From: DASTSN01 sp035760665
GTDB lineage: Bacteria > Bacteroidota > Bacteroidia > Chitinophagales > Chitinophagaceae
DNA: 33,432 nt
Assembly: GCA_035760665.1 (NCBI GenBank)
Contig: DASTSN010000089.1
Coordinates: forward strand, 1 to 33,432
Reading direction: 5' to 3'
The notes beneath the pieces were generated by a model. It was not told the origin of the DNA and made no database searches. It worked only from the letters and a program-made list of their open reading frames with translations. The position numbers were made by a program, and so were the translations under genes. Below are positions 1 to 7,687 of the stretch, in pieces (the stretch's first letter is position 1; the number at the start of each line of letters is the position of its first letter).

Positions 1-2
1 TG

Positions 3-1337
3 ACCGGCACCAGCAGCTGGGATGAAATTTTACAACGCCTGCATGATTTTGCCAAAAATTTACCCAAAGGTCAATGGCTGATTGGCCGCGGATGGGACCA
101 GAACGACTGGCCCGTGAAAGAATTCCCGAATAATGATAAACTCAACGAACTGTTTCCTGACAGGCCTGTCTTTTTATCACGGGTGGATGGCCATGCCGCC
201 ATTGCCAACCAGCCGGCACTGGCATTGGCAGTATTGCAACCCGGGGACCGGCTGACCGGTGGAGCAATTGAAACGAAAAATGGCCAGTTAACCGGTATAC
301 TGATCGATAACGCAGTGGGGCTGGTGGAAAGAAAAATTCCAGCAGCATCGCCAGCAGTCCTCAAAAACGCACTACTGGCAGCCCAGGCAAACTGCTTTGC
401 GACCGGGCTCACCACAGTTGATGACTGCGGACTGGGGTACCAGCAAATACTTTTTATTGACAGCCTGCAGCAGGCCGGATCGCTGAAAATGCGTGTGTAT
501 GCCATGCTCAGTGACGCAAAACAAAACTACGATTTCGCCTTTGAGCACGGTAAAATTGCCAAAGACCGGCTGCACGTTTGTGCTTTTAAAGTATATGCAG
601 ATGGCGCCCTGGGGTCACGCGGCGCCTGCCTTTTACAGCCTTATTCAGACAAACCCAACTGGTCAGGCTTTTTACTCAGTAGCCAGGAGCACTTCGATTC
701 GGTTGCCAATATCATTTCTCAAAAAGGCTGGCAAATGTGTACACATGCCATCGGAGACAGTGGCAACCGGGTGATGTTAACTATATACGCAAAATACCTG
801 AAAGGCAAAAACGACATGCGCTGGCGTATTGAGCATGCACAGGTCATCAACCAAAACGATTTCCGTTTATTTGGACAGAATTCGATCATTCCTTCCGTGC
901 AACCCACGCATGCCACTTCTGATATGTACTGGGCAGGTGACCGGCTGGGGCAGGCACGACTGAAAGGGGCTTACGCCTACAAGCAACTTTTACAGGAAAA
1001 CGGCTGGCTGCCACTCGGCACAGATTTTCCCGTGGAAGATATCTCACCCTTCAAAACCTTTTACGCCGCCGTAGTACGTAAAGATGCAAAAGGCTGGCCG
1101 CCGGATGGATTTCAAATGGAGAATGCTTTAACAAGAGAAGAAGCATTACGGGGTATGACAATCTGGGCAGCCAAAGCCAACTTTGAGGAACTACAAAAAG
1201 GGTCACTTGAAAAAGGAAAGTTTGCTGATTTTGTTATCCTCGACGAAGACCTGATGAAAGCGCCTGCAGAAAAACTGTGGCAGATACCAGTGCTGAAAAC
1301 TTATGTGAACGGCGAGAAAGTGTACGAAAAAAGATAA
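3..1337 (+). CDS. YtcJ-like amidohydrolase (amidohydrolase family 3), 5' end cut by the window
   Basis: The frame is open from base 3, so the gene starts outside the window; the GTG at 114 is internal because the codons before it already encode family sequence (WLIGRGWDQNDWP). About 444 codons are visible against a usual 530-560, so roughly 100 N-terminal residues, including the first HxH metal motif, are missing. Seen: FKVYADGALGSRGA, holding the Lys and Asp of the metal site; THAIGD and EHAQ, carrying His ligands; and the LGTDFPVED loop with the late Asp. The C-terminal GSLEKGKFADFVILD is the typical beta-sandwich tail. The family hydrolyses amide or related bonds in a metal-dependent TIM barrel; the substrate cannot be read from sequence. 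A 147-base gap separates it from the next gene, so a shared operon is possible but not shown. Confidence 0.9.
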   Translation, partial: TGTSSWDEILQRLHDFAKNLPKGQWLIGRGWDQNDWPVKEFPNNDKLNELFPDRPVFLSRVDGHAAIANQPALALAVLQPGDRLTGGAIETKNGQLTGILIDNAVGLVERKIPAASPAVLKNALLAAQANCFATGLTTVDDCGLGYQQILFIDSLQQAGSLKMRVYAMLSDAKQNYDFAFEHGKIAKDRLHVCAFKVYADGALGSRGACLLQPYSDKPNWSGFLLSSQEHFDSVANIISQKGWQMCTHAIGDSGNRVMLTIYAKYLKGKNDMRWRIEHAQVINQNDFRLFGQNSIIPSVQPTHATSDMYWAGDRLGQARLKGAYAYKQLLQENGWLPLGTDFPVEDISPFKTFYAAVVRKDAKGWPPDGFQMENALTREEALRGMTIWAAKANFEELQKGSLEKGKFADFVILDEDLMKAPAEKLWQIPVLKTYVNGEKVYEKR

Positions 1338-1484
1338 GGGTTTTAGCAAGTTTCCACAAACCGCTGCGCCTGGTATTTGTTATGTTATAAAACCCTCTGA
1401 AGCAAGGCCTTTGTTCGTTATTTTGTAGGAATATAGTACAACAAAATAGAATATCTACGACTGGGCAAAAGGCAAAAAATCACT

Positions 1485-2339
1485 ATGTTTGCCCGCATGG
1501 TTAATGATCTGAAAACGATACGTGTAGCAATTCTGGACCTTTATGAAGGACATGCCAACCAAGGCATGCGTGGCATACGCGAAATTCTGAAAACCTACAG
1601 CGATGCCGGCAATGTGCCGCTTGAATGGGATGAATTTGACGTACGCCAAAAAAATGAAGTGCCGGATATGTCCTATGACATTTTTATCTCTTCCGGAGGG
1701 CCGGGTAATCCGCTGGAAAGCCGTTATACCGACTGGGAACAGCGCTATTTTTCCTGGCTCAGTGATGTGGAGCGCTGGAATGCCAACCCTGATAATGATC
1801 AGAAAAAATTCGTGTTTTTTATTTGCCATTCTTTCCAGTTAGCCTGCAGGCATTACAATATTGGGCTGGTTTGTAAACGTCATTCCACGGCCTTTGGTGT
1901 TTTTCCTGTTCATATGCTCGAAAACGGGCAGGATGAACCTGTATTTACAGGACTGCGCGATCCGTTTTATGCAGTTGACAGCAGAGATTACCAGGTCATA
2001 CAGCCCAACCATAAGATACTGGAAGAAATGGGCGCCTCCGTCCTTTGCATTGAAAAAGAGCGGCCGCATGTTCCTTACGAAAGAGCCATTATGGGCGTAC
2101 GCTTCAATGCCTATTTCATCGGCACGCAGTTTCATCCCGAGGCAGATGCTGCAGGTATGAGCATGTACCTGCAACGCGAAGACAAAAAAAATACAGTGAT
2201 TGCCGCTCACGGTGAACAAAAATGGCGCAGTATGATAGACCAGTTGAATGACCCCGATAAAATCCTGATGACCTACTCGCATGTGTTACCAAATTTTTTA
2301 AACCAGGCCGTCGATCATTTGCAGGCAATTGCAGTATAA
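1485..2339 (+). CDS. Divergent class I glutamine amidotransferase (GMP synthase-like GATase domain)
   Basis: A 284-residue stand-alone GATase1-fold protein. The catalytic triad is visible: Cys114 in FFICHSFQ, and His217 with Glu219 in GTQFHPEAD. SSGGPGNP (69-76) matches the usual oxyanion-strand loop. The nucleophile elbow is unusual: most class I GATases have GxCxG, whereas here the flanking glycines are Ile/Phe and Ser. Such domains release ammonia from glutamine and pass it to a partner synthase. No synthetase domain is fused, and the gene just downstream is ATP-grasp-like, so the two may form a two-component amide-forming enzyme (inference). An alternative ATG at 1497 is equally plausible, since the conserved part begins shortly after it. 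It is not GuaA, which carries fused synthetase domains. Confidence 0.85.
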   Translation: MFARMVNDLKTIRVAILDLYEGHANQGMRGIREILKTYSDAGNVPLEWDEFDVRQKNEVPDMSYDIFISSGGPGNPLESRYTDWEQRYFSWLSDVERWNANPDNDQKKFVFFICHSFQLACRHYNIGLVCKRHSTAFGVFPVHMLENGQDEPVFTGLRDPFYAVDSRDYQVIQPNHKILEEMGASVLCIEKERPHVPYERAIMGVRFNAYFIGTQFHPEADAAGMSMYLQREDKKNTVIAAHGEQKWRSMIDQLNDPDKILMTYSHVLPNFLNQAVDHLQAIAV

Positions 2340-2444
2340 CTAACCTATATTCCTGTAAAAACATTTCGTTCAGAACTATGGCAGTTCAATCCGGGAACTG
2401 ACCAATCACATTTCTTCTTAACTTTCCTTTCAAAAGCAAGGAAT

Positions 2445-3640
2445 ATGGTTCCGGCATTACGTAAATCGTTTAATGAACATTTCACAACAGCACACTACGA
2501 AAACTTTTTAAAAGACCTGCACAATGTACACCCGGGCAGTATCGAATTCAGGGTGGCGGAAACACCCATTTTTATTCCAAAGGATTTTACGCAAAAAATG
2601 CTGGATGCCTGCGAACATATTATTGATGTCATTACCGGCCCTTCCTTTAAAGAACTGACACAATCAGCCATCCCTAAAAATTTGTCGGTACCTAACGAAA
2701 ATGCTCATCCGCATTTTATAGCATTTGATTTTGGTATTTGTGCAGACAATACCGGAGCCTATGAACCACAACTTATCGAAATGCAGGGATTTCCCTCGTT
2801 GTTTGCTTTCCAGGTACTACTGCCGGAAATCAGCCGGAAACATTTTCCAGTACCGGAAAATTACAGTTGTTACCTCAATCAATATGATCGGAAGAGCTAC
2901 CTGGAACTTTTGAAAAAAATTATTCTGGGTGATGAGCAGCCTGAACAGGTGATATTACTGGAAATTTTTCCGCAGCAACAAAAAACGCGAATCGATTTTT
3001 ATTGTACAGAAGACTACCTGGGCATTAAACCGGTTTGCCTCACTGAACTGATAAAAGATGGCAACCAGCTCTTCTACATGAATAATGGGAAAAAACCGTC
3101 ATCCGCAGAATTTACAACCGCCTTATTTTTGACGACCTGCAACAACAAAGTCCAGAGATACAACAAAAAGGTGCTATTTTATTTGAAAACCTTGATCTTG
3201 AATGGATCACACACCCAAACTGGTTTTACCGCATCAGCAAATACACCCTGCCGTTTATCCGGCATCCCTACGTACCCAAAACGTATTTTTTACAGGAGGT
3301 TAAACAAGTGCCTGCCGATTTGGAAAATTATGTGCTAAAACCACTGTTTTCTTTTGCCGGGCAGGGTGTGATCATTGACGTGACACAAGCAGATATAGAC
3401 GCTGTAAAAGATCCCGAAAACTGGATTTTACAAAGAAAAGTCAGTTATGCAGACGTAATTCAGACGCCTGCAGAGGCCGCCAAAGCTGAAATCAGGATAT
3501 TCTATTTCTGGGAAAACGGCAAACCGCGGCCGGTTGCCACCAACAATCTTGCCCGCCTCAGCAAAGGCAAAATGATTGGCGTTCGTTACAATCAAGACAA
3601 AGACTGGGTTGGCGGCAGCTTTTGCTGGTTTGAAAGATAA
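2445..3640 (+). CDS. ATP-grasp-like ligase, reading frame interrupted by a one-base shift near 3090-3095
   Basis: Two overlapping frames belong to one gene. Frame A runs from ATG 2445 and reads sensibly to about 3095. After that its product (to 3338) turns into unlikely sequence, while the -1 frame from 3098 reads VIRRIYNRLIFDDLQQQ and on through NWFYRISKYTLPF to FCWFER at 3640. One extra A in the six-A run 3090-3095 would join them into a protein of about 398 residues. The C-terminal half looks like an ATP-grasp fold: VLKPLFSFAGQGV as the nucleotide Lys/Gly loop, WILQRKV as a hinge strand, and AEIRIFYFWENGKP followed by a conserved ARL. I do not recognise a named family; a glutathionylspermidine-synthase-like or other carboxylate-amine ligase is possible. 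It follows the glutamine amidotransferase by 105 bases. Confidence 0.7.
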
Positions 3641-3690
3641 ACAGTAATCAGCAGTGACCATCGACGAAAAGAATGCTCAGGTGATAAGAA

Positions 3691-3718
3691 AAGGTAAATC
3701 ATCTCTCCCTTTTACCTT
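3691..3718 (+). terminator. Weak hairpin after the ATP-grasp-like gene
   Basis: AAGGTAAA (3691-3698) can pair with TTTACCTT (3711-3718) across a 12-base loop. It lies 50 bases after the stop codon at 3640 and before the arsenic operon. There is no T run after it on the plus strand, so the terminator reading is weak. Confidence 0.25.
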
Positions 3719-3763
3719 CCGATATGGGAAAAATTATTCCTCTCAAAAATTTACTCAATGAAT

Positions 3764-3794
3764 TTGAACATTTTAGAAATTAATCGTAATATTG
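3764..3794 (+). promoter_or_regulatory. Predicted arsR promoter (TTG ... TAATATTG)
   Basis: TTG at 3764-3766 and TAATATTG at 3787-3794, with 20 bases between, match the Bacteroidota pattern TTG / TAnnTTTG with one mismatch in the -7 box. The -7 box lies inside the palindrome at 3784-3797, so a repressor bound there would block polymerase. The predicted mRNA start is about 15 bases before the arsR ATG. Confidence 0.5.
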
Positions 3795-3797
3795 CGA
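3784..3797 (+). promoter_or_regulatory. Predicted ArsR operator 1, TCGTAATATTGCGA
   Basis: A 14-bp near-perfect inverted repeat of the form TCGNAATATTNCGA, 17 bases before the arsR start and overlapping its predicted -7 box. The same form occurs again at 4167-4180 before arsM. ArsR-family repressors usually bind AT-rich palindromes of this size in their own promoter; binding here is inferred. Confidence 0.65.
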
Positions 3798-3814
3798 TAT
3801 AATTCAATCTACAT

Positions 3815-4147
3815 ATGGGCGCAGCAAAATCCGACGAGTTTTCTGTAAAGGATAATAAAGTGGCAAAATATGCCAAAGCTTTATCTCACCCGGCACGGGT
3901 AGCTATTCTTAAATTATTAATTAAAAAACAAACCTGTATCTGTGGTGACATTGTTGATGAGCTTCCCCTTTCCCAGAGTACAGTATCACAACACCTGAAA
4001 GAATTGAAAGCGGCCGGACTGATTAAAGGAGATATTGAAGGCGTCAAAGTTTGCTATTGCATTGACGAAAATGAATGGGCTGCTGCCCGGCTTTTATTAA
4101 ACGATTTATTTGCCAGCTACCAGGCTTCAGCAGCCAAATGCTGCTGA
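3815..4147 (+). CDS. arsR: ArsR-family arsenite-responsive repressor
   Basis: A 110-residue winged-helix protein of usual ArsR/SmtB length. It contains SHPARVAILKLL (24-35) and the recognition helix LSQSTVSQHLKEL (52-64), followed by AAGLIKGDIEG of the wing. Metalloid-site candidates are plain: Cys41 and Cys43 in TCICGD, the position of the CVC site in plasmid R773 ArsR, plus Cys80 and Cys82 in VCYCID, plus a C-terminal Cys109-Cys110. It is the first gene of a seven-gene plus-strand ars operon and should repress it until arsenite binds. The ATG at 3815 follows the predicted promoter and operator directly. Which of the three Cys pairs binds As(III) cannot be decided from sequence. Confidence 0.95.
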   Translation: MGAAKSDEFSVKDNKVAKYAKALSHPARVAILKLLIKKQTCICGDIVDELPLSQSTVSQHLKELKAAGLIKGDIEGVKVCYCIDENEWAAARLLLNDLFASYQASAAKCC

Positions 4148-4166
4148 TTTTTTTTATACAATTATA

Positions 4167-4180
4167 TCGAAATATTACGA
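4167..4180 (+). promoter_or_regulatory. Predicted ArsR operator 2, TCGAAATATTACGA
   Basis: A second copy of the TCGNAATATTNCGA palindrome in the 54-base gap between arsR and arsM, 21 bases before the arsM start. It differs from operator 1 only at the two variable positions. I do not see a clear -33/-7 pair around it, so it may mark a second ArsR-controlled promoter or act as a roadblock. Confidence 0.6.
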
Positions 4181-4201
4181 TTAACCTAATAAATATATTT
4201 T

Positions 4202-5038
4202 ATGCAAACAGATGAACAAGTAAAAGAAATGGTAAAGCAGAAATACAGTGAGATTGCTTTACAGAACAAAGAAACAAATCAAAGCTCATGTTGTGGTGCA
4301 GGTGGGTGCTCCACGGAAGTGTACAATATCATGAGTGATGATTACACCGAATTGAAAGGGTACAATCCCGATGCTGATTTAGGCTTGGGCTGTGGCTTGC
4401 CTACGCAATTTGCCAAAATCAGGAAAGGCGATACCGTAATAGACTTAGGCAGCGGCGCAGGAAACGATTGCTTTATTGCCAGGGCAGAAACAGGAGCAGA
4501 AGGAAAAGTAATAGGCATTGATTTTACACCAGCCATGATTGAAAAAGCAAGAAACAATGCAGAGAAGTTAGGCTTTAACAATGTAGAGTTCAGGCAGGGT
4601 GATATTGAGAAAATACCTGTGACATCAAATGTGGCTGATGTAATTGTAAGCAATTGTGTTTTAAACCTTGTACCCAACAAAGACAATGTATTTAAAGAGA
4701 TTTTCAGAGTATTAAAACCCGGTGGGCATTTCAGTATTTCCGATGTGGTCTTAGTGGGTAATCTTCCTGAAGCCTTGCGTAAAGATGCAGAAATGTATGC
4801 AGGTTGTGTTTCAGGTGCAATACAAAAAGAAGTGTATCTGGAATTGATAAAAGGAAATGGTTTTGCAAATATTCAATTACAAAAAGAAAAGGCAATCAAT
4901 ATTCCAGATGATATTCTGAAAAACTATTTAAACGAAACCGAATTAACCAGTTTTAAAACTGGCAACACAGGCATATTCAGCATTACAGTATTTGCAGAAA
5001 AACCAAAAGCCTGTTGCGGCCCTGATTGTTGTAACTAA
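4202..5038 (+). CDS. arsM: Arsenite S-adenosylmethionine methyltransferase
   Basis: 278 residues, normal length for ArsM. The class I SAM site is VIDLGSGAGND (79-89), with GIDFTPAMIEKA as the acidic loop. The As(III)-binding cysteines are in place: Cys64 in GLGCGLP, Cys152 in SNCVLNL and Cys202 in GCVSGA, matching Cys72, Cys174 and Cys224 of the algal CmArsM; the N-terminal cluster Cys30, Cys31, Cys36 covers its Cys44. The C-terminus carries two further Cys pairs (CCGPDCC), a tail typical of bacterial ArsM. The enzyme methylates arsenite stepwise to mono-, di- and trimethylarsenicals in the cytoplasm. The gene looks more A/T rich than its neighbours outside the operon. It has its own candidate ArsR site just upstream. 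Confidence 0.95.
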   Translation: MQTDEQVKEMVKQKYSEIALQNKETNQSSCCGAGGCSTEVYNIMSDDYTELKGYNPDADLGLGCGLPTQFAKIRKGDTVIDLGSGAGNDCFIARAETGAEGKVIGIDFTPAMIEKARNNAEKLGFNNVEFRQGDIEKIPVTSNVADVIVSNCVLNLVPNKDNVFKEIFRVLKPGGHFSISDVVLVGNLPEALRKDAEMYAGCVSGAIQKEVYLELIKGNGFANIQLQKEKAINIPDDILKNYLNETELTSFKTGNTGIFSITVFAEKPKACCGPDCCN

Positions 5039-5068
5039 TTATTCATTATGACCAATCAATTGTGAGCC

Positions 5069-5512
5069 ATGCAAATCGTAATAGCATCAGAAGAAAAAAG
5101 AGCTGCCATAAAAGAACTGCTGCAAAACAACAATTTACCGGCAGAAGATTTACCTGTTTGCTTGAATCACTTTTTTATTGCACTGGAAGACGAAACAGTG
5201 ATAGGCATCATTGGCATGGAACGCTACGACGATGTTGCGCTGCTCAGATCGCTGGCTGTTCACAGTAACCACCGGAATAAGCGAATAGCCGAATCGCTTG
5301 TTGAAAAGCTGGAGAAACTTTCAATATCAGCTGGCATTAAAACCATGTATCTTTTAACTGAAACAGCAGAAAATTATTTTTCCAAAAGAGGATATACTAC
5401 CATCCCCCGAAATGAAGTGCCTATGAATGTAATGCAGTCATCAGAATTTCGGTATGTATGTCCTGCAAGCGCAATTGTAATGAGAAAACAATTCGTCACT
5501 ATACCTGCATGA
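5069..5512 (+). CDS. arsN2: ArsN2-type GNAT N-acetyltransferase
   Basis: 147 residues with the GNAT pattern: VIGIIGMERYDDVALLRSLAV on the central strands, the acetyl-CoA loop as HSNHRNKRIAESLVEKL (a loosened R/QxxGxG/A), and LLTETAENYFSKRGY near the end. The late R..VP.NV..S.EF...CP.SA..M pattern is what I associate with the small arsenic-operon acetyltransferase ArsN2. The related ArsN1 acetylates organoarsenicals such as arsinothricin; the ArsN2 substrate is less certain. It lies 30 bases after arsM and 27 before acr3, inside the operon. The fold is sure; the arsN2 label rests on motif and position. Confidence 0.85.
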   Translation: MQIVIASEEKRAAIKELLQNNNLPAEDLPVCLNHFFIALEDETVIGIIGMERYDDVALLRSLAVHSNHRNKRIAESLVEKLEKLSISAGIKTMYLLTETAENYFSKRGYTTIPRNEVPMNVMQSSEFRYVCPASAIVMRKQFVTIPA

Positions 5513-5539
5513 GCACTAATTTAACCCAAACGAAATTTT

Positions 5540-6622
5540 ATGAAAGCGAATAACTGCGCACCTGCCTACGAGCGGAAAAAATTGGGATTTCTGGACCGCT
5601 ATCTGACTATCTGGATTTTTCTGGCTATGGCAGTGGGTGTTGCAATCGGTAATATGTTCCCATCTTCTTCAACGTTCATTAATTCGTTTTCATCGGGCAC
5701 CACCAATATTCCATTAGCGATTGGATTAATTCTCATGATGTATCCACCCTTTGCAAAAGTGAAATATGAAAAATTACCGGAAGTTTTTAAAAACACAAAA
5801 ATTTTAGGAGTATCCTTGTTGCTGAACTGGATTATTGGACCCATACTCATGTTTTTCCTCGCTATTGTTTTCTTGCACAATTATCCGGAATATATGACCG
5901 GATTGATTCTCATTGGTCTTGCCAGGTGTATAGCAATGGTGATTGTGTGGAACGAACTGGCAGAAGGCAGCCGTGAATATGCAGCGGGCCTGGTAGCATT
6001 GAACAGTATTTTCCAGGTAGTAATGTTTAGCATCTACGCATATGTTTTCATTACAGTATTACCTCCCCTTTTTGGTTTCAGTGAAATGAACATACATATC
6101 ACGATTGGAGCAATTGCAAAAACTGTGGCAATTTATTTGGGTATCCCTTTCGCCGCCGGCTTCATCACCCGGTCTGCTCTTCTAAAATTAAAAGGTAAGG
6201 AATGGTTTGAAAAAAAATTTATCCCCTTTATTTCTCCAATCACACTAATTGCGCTTTTATTTACAATCGTGGTCATGTTCAGCCTCAAGGGTCAACTGAT
6301 CGTTCACATTCCGCTTGATGTCATTCGTATTGCAATTCCACTGGTTATTTATTTTGCCATTATGTTTTTAGTAAGCTTCTTTATCGGAAAAAAATTAGGC
6401 GCTGATTATTCCACAAATGCTTCCATTGCCTTTACGGCATCCGGTAATAATTTTGAATTAGCCATCGCCGTTGCAATTGCAGTATTTGGCATTAACAGCG
6501 GCCAGGCATTTGCCGGCGTAATAGGTCCCTTGGTGGAAGTTCCGGCTTTAATTTCACTCGTAAATGTTGCCTTCTGGCTAAGAAAAAAATATTATTCAAC
6601 CCAATCACTGCAAAGCGTATAA
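5540..6622 (+). CDS. acr3: ACR3-family arsenite efflux permease
   Basis: 360 residues with about ten hydrophobic segments, normal for Acr3 of the BART superfamily. Key motifs: GLARCIAMVIVWNELA with Cys130, the conserved Cys of helix 4; FTASGNNFELAIAVAIA with Glu306; and GPLVEVPALI with Glu333. The conserved Cys and an acidic residue are needed for As(III) transport in studied Acr3 proteins. It exports arsenite across the inner membrane using the proton-motive force. The arsC start codon follows only 6 bases after its stop, so the two are almost certainly co-transcribed and probably translationally coupled. Confidence 0.96.
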   Translation: MKANNCAPAYERKKLGFLDRYLTIWIFLAMAVGVAIGNMFPSSSTFINSFSSGTTNIPLAIGLILMMYPPFAKVKYEKLPEVFKNTKILGVSLLLNWIIGPILMFFLAIVFLHNYPEYMTGLILIGLARCIAMVIVWNELAEGSREYAAGLVALNSIFQVVMFSIYAYVFITVLPPLFGFSEMNIHITIGAIAKTVAIYLGIPFAAGFITRSALLKLKGKEWFEKKFIPFISPITLIALLFTIVVMFSLKGQLIVHIPLDVIRIAIPLVIYFAIMFLVSFFIGKKLGADYSTNASIAFTASGNNFELAIAVAIAVFGINSGQAFAGVIGPLVEVPALISLVNVAFWLRKKYYSTQSLQSV

Positions 6623-6628
6623 GATTTT

Positions 6629-7057
6629 ATGAAACGAATTTTAGTTTTATGTACCGGCAATAGTTGCCGCAGCCAAATGGCAGAGGGCTATTTACAGCAT
6701 TTTGCCGGCCACCAGGCCAAAGTATACAGTGCCGGCGTGGAAACTCACGGTGTCAACCCGAAAGCCATCCAGGTAATGCAGGAGGATGGCATTGACATAT
6801 CGTCGCATACATCCAATAACGTGAACGAATACAGAGACATCGATTTTGATTTTGTGATCACTGTTTGTGATCATGCTAAAGAACGATGTCCCTTTTTTCC
6901 AAGTCGCGCAAAAAAATTTCACCATAACTTCCCGGATCCAGCCAAAGCAACCGGCAGCGAGGAGCAGATACTGGACAGTTTCCGAAATGTGCGGAATATG
7001 ATCAAAGAGTATTGCCGTAGTTTTATTCAGGAGCATTTCGCCAGCCGGGAGTTATAA
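6629..7057 (+). CDS. arsC: Thioredoxin-coupled arsenate reductase (low-molecular-weight phosphatase fold)
   Basis: 142 residues. The phosphatase-type P-loop CTGNSCR gives Cys8-X5-Arg14, and the relay cysteines Cys80 and Cys87 sit in VCDHAKERCPFFP. This is the C-X6-C spacing of the Staphylococcus aureus pI258 enzyme (Cys10, Cys82, Cys89). The DP general-acid pair is in FPDPAKA (101-107). The enzyme reduces arsenate to arsenite, forming a Cys80-Cys87 disulfide that thioredoxin reopens, and feeds Acr3 and ArsM. It is not the glutaredoxin-linked ArsC type. Start at ATG 6629, 6 bases after acr3. Confidence 0.95.
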   Translation: MKRILVLCTGNSCRSQMAEGYLQHFAGHQAKVYSAGVETHGVNPKAIQVMQEDGIDISSHTSNNVNEYRDIDFDFVITVCDHAKERCPFFPSRAKKFHHNFPDPAKATGSEEQILDSFRNVRNMIKEYCRSFIQEHFASREL

Positions 7058-7072
7058 TTTTTTAAAATTATT

Positions 7073-7687
7073 ATGCAGAACATTCGTGCACATTGGGAAA
7101 ATGTTTTTGCCACAAAGACGGCCAATGAAGTAAGCTGGTTTCAGCCCTACCCGAAAACCTCTGTTACCTTTTTAGAGCTTTTTAAACTGCCGTTAAATGC
7201 TGCGATTATTGATATTGGCGCCGGTGACAGTTACCTCGTAGATGTATTATTGGAAAAAGGTTATGAAAACATTTATGTATTGGATATTTCGTCAACTGCA
7301 CTGGAAAGAGCCAGGACGCGCCTGGGAGAAAAAGCCAGCAAGGTGCACTGGATTGTTTCCGATATTACAGACTTTACACCAGCAGTCAAATTTGATTTTT
7401 GGCACGACAGGGCCGCTTTTCATTTTCTTACTTCAGAAGAGAAAATAGACAAATATGTACATTTAGCAGAGCGATCGATCAATCCAGGCGGCTACCTGGT
7501 ATTGGGAACTTTTTCCGAAAAAGGTCCTGCCAAGTGTAGCGGACTGGAAATTAAACAATACTCGCAGGCATCCATGTCGTCTCGTTTTGAACACAATTTT
7601 GAGCGTATCAAATGTGTGGAAGAAGACCATATAACGCCTTTTAACACGGTGCAGAATTTCTTATTTTGCAGCTTTAAAAGAAAATAA
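7073..7687 (+). CDS. Class I SAM-dependent methyltransferase, function unknown, in the ars operon
   Basis: 204 residues. The SAM-binding loop is AIIDIGAGDSYLVDVLL (44-60), with VLDISSTALERA as the acidic strand end and VSDITDF as the next motif. FWHDRAAFHFLT (109-120) is a strong family signature. I know this type as short methyltransferases common in Bacteroidota and annotated only as class I methyltransferase; some relatives resemble thiopurine methyltransferase. It is not a second ArsM: there is no Cys trio. It lies 15 bases after arsC and abuts the cupin gene (stop TAA then ATG with no gap), so it belongs to the operon. A role in arsenic metabolism is inferred from position only. Confidence 0.85.
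   Translation: MQNIRAHWENVFATKTANEVSWFQPYPKTSVTFLELFKLPLNAAIIDIGAGDSYLVDVLLEKGYENIYVLDISSTALERARTRLGEKASKVHWIVSDITDFTPAVKFDFWHDRAAFHFLTSEEKIDKYVHLAERSINPGGYLVLGTFSEKGPAKCSGLEIKQYSQASMSSRFEHNFERIKCVEEDHITPFNTVQNFLFCSFKRK

Noticed and set aside
1455..2282. Open frames of 124 and 147 codons antisense to the glutamine amidotransferase gene
   Set aside because: They overlap a gene with a visible catalytic triad, show no domain, and have no start signal of their own.
3098..3338. The C-terminal part of the frame from 2445 after the A run as real protein
   Set aside because: It loses family-like sequence exactly where the neighbouring frame gains it, so it is out-of-frame read-on.
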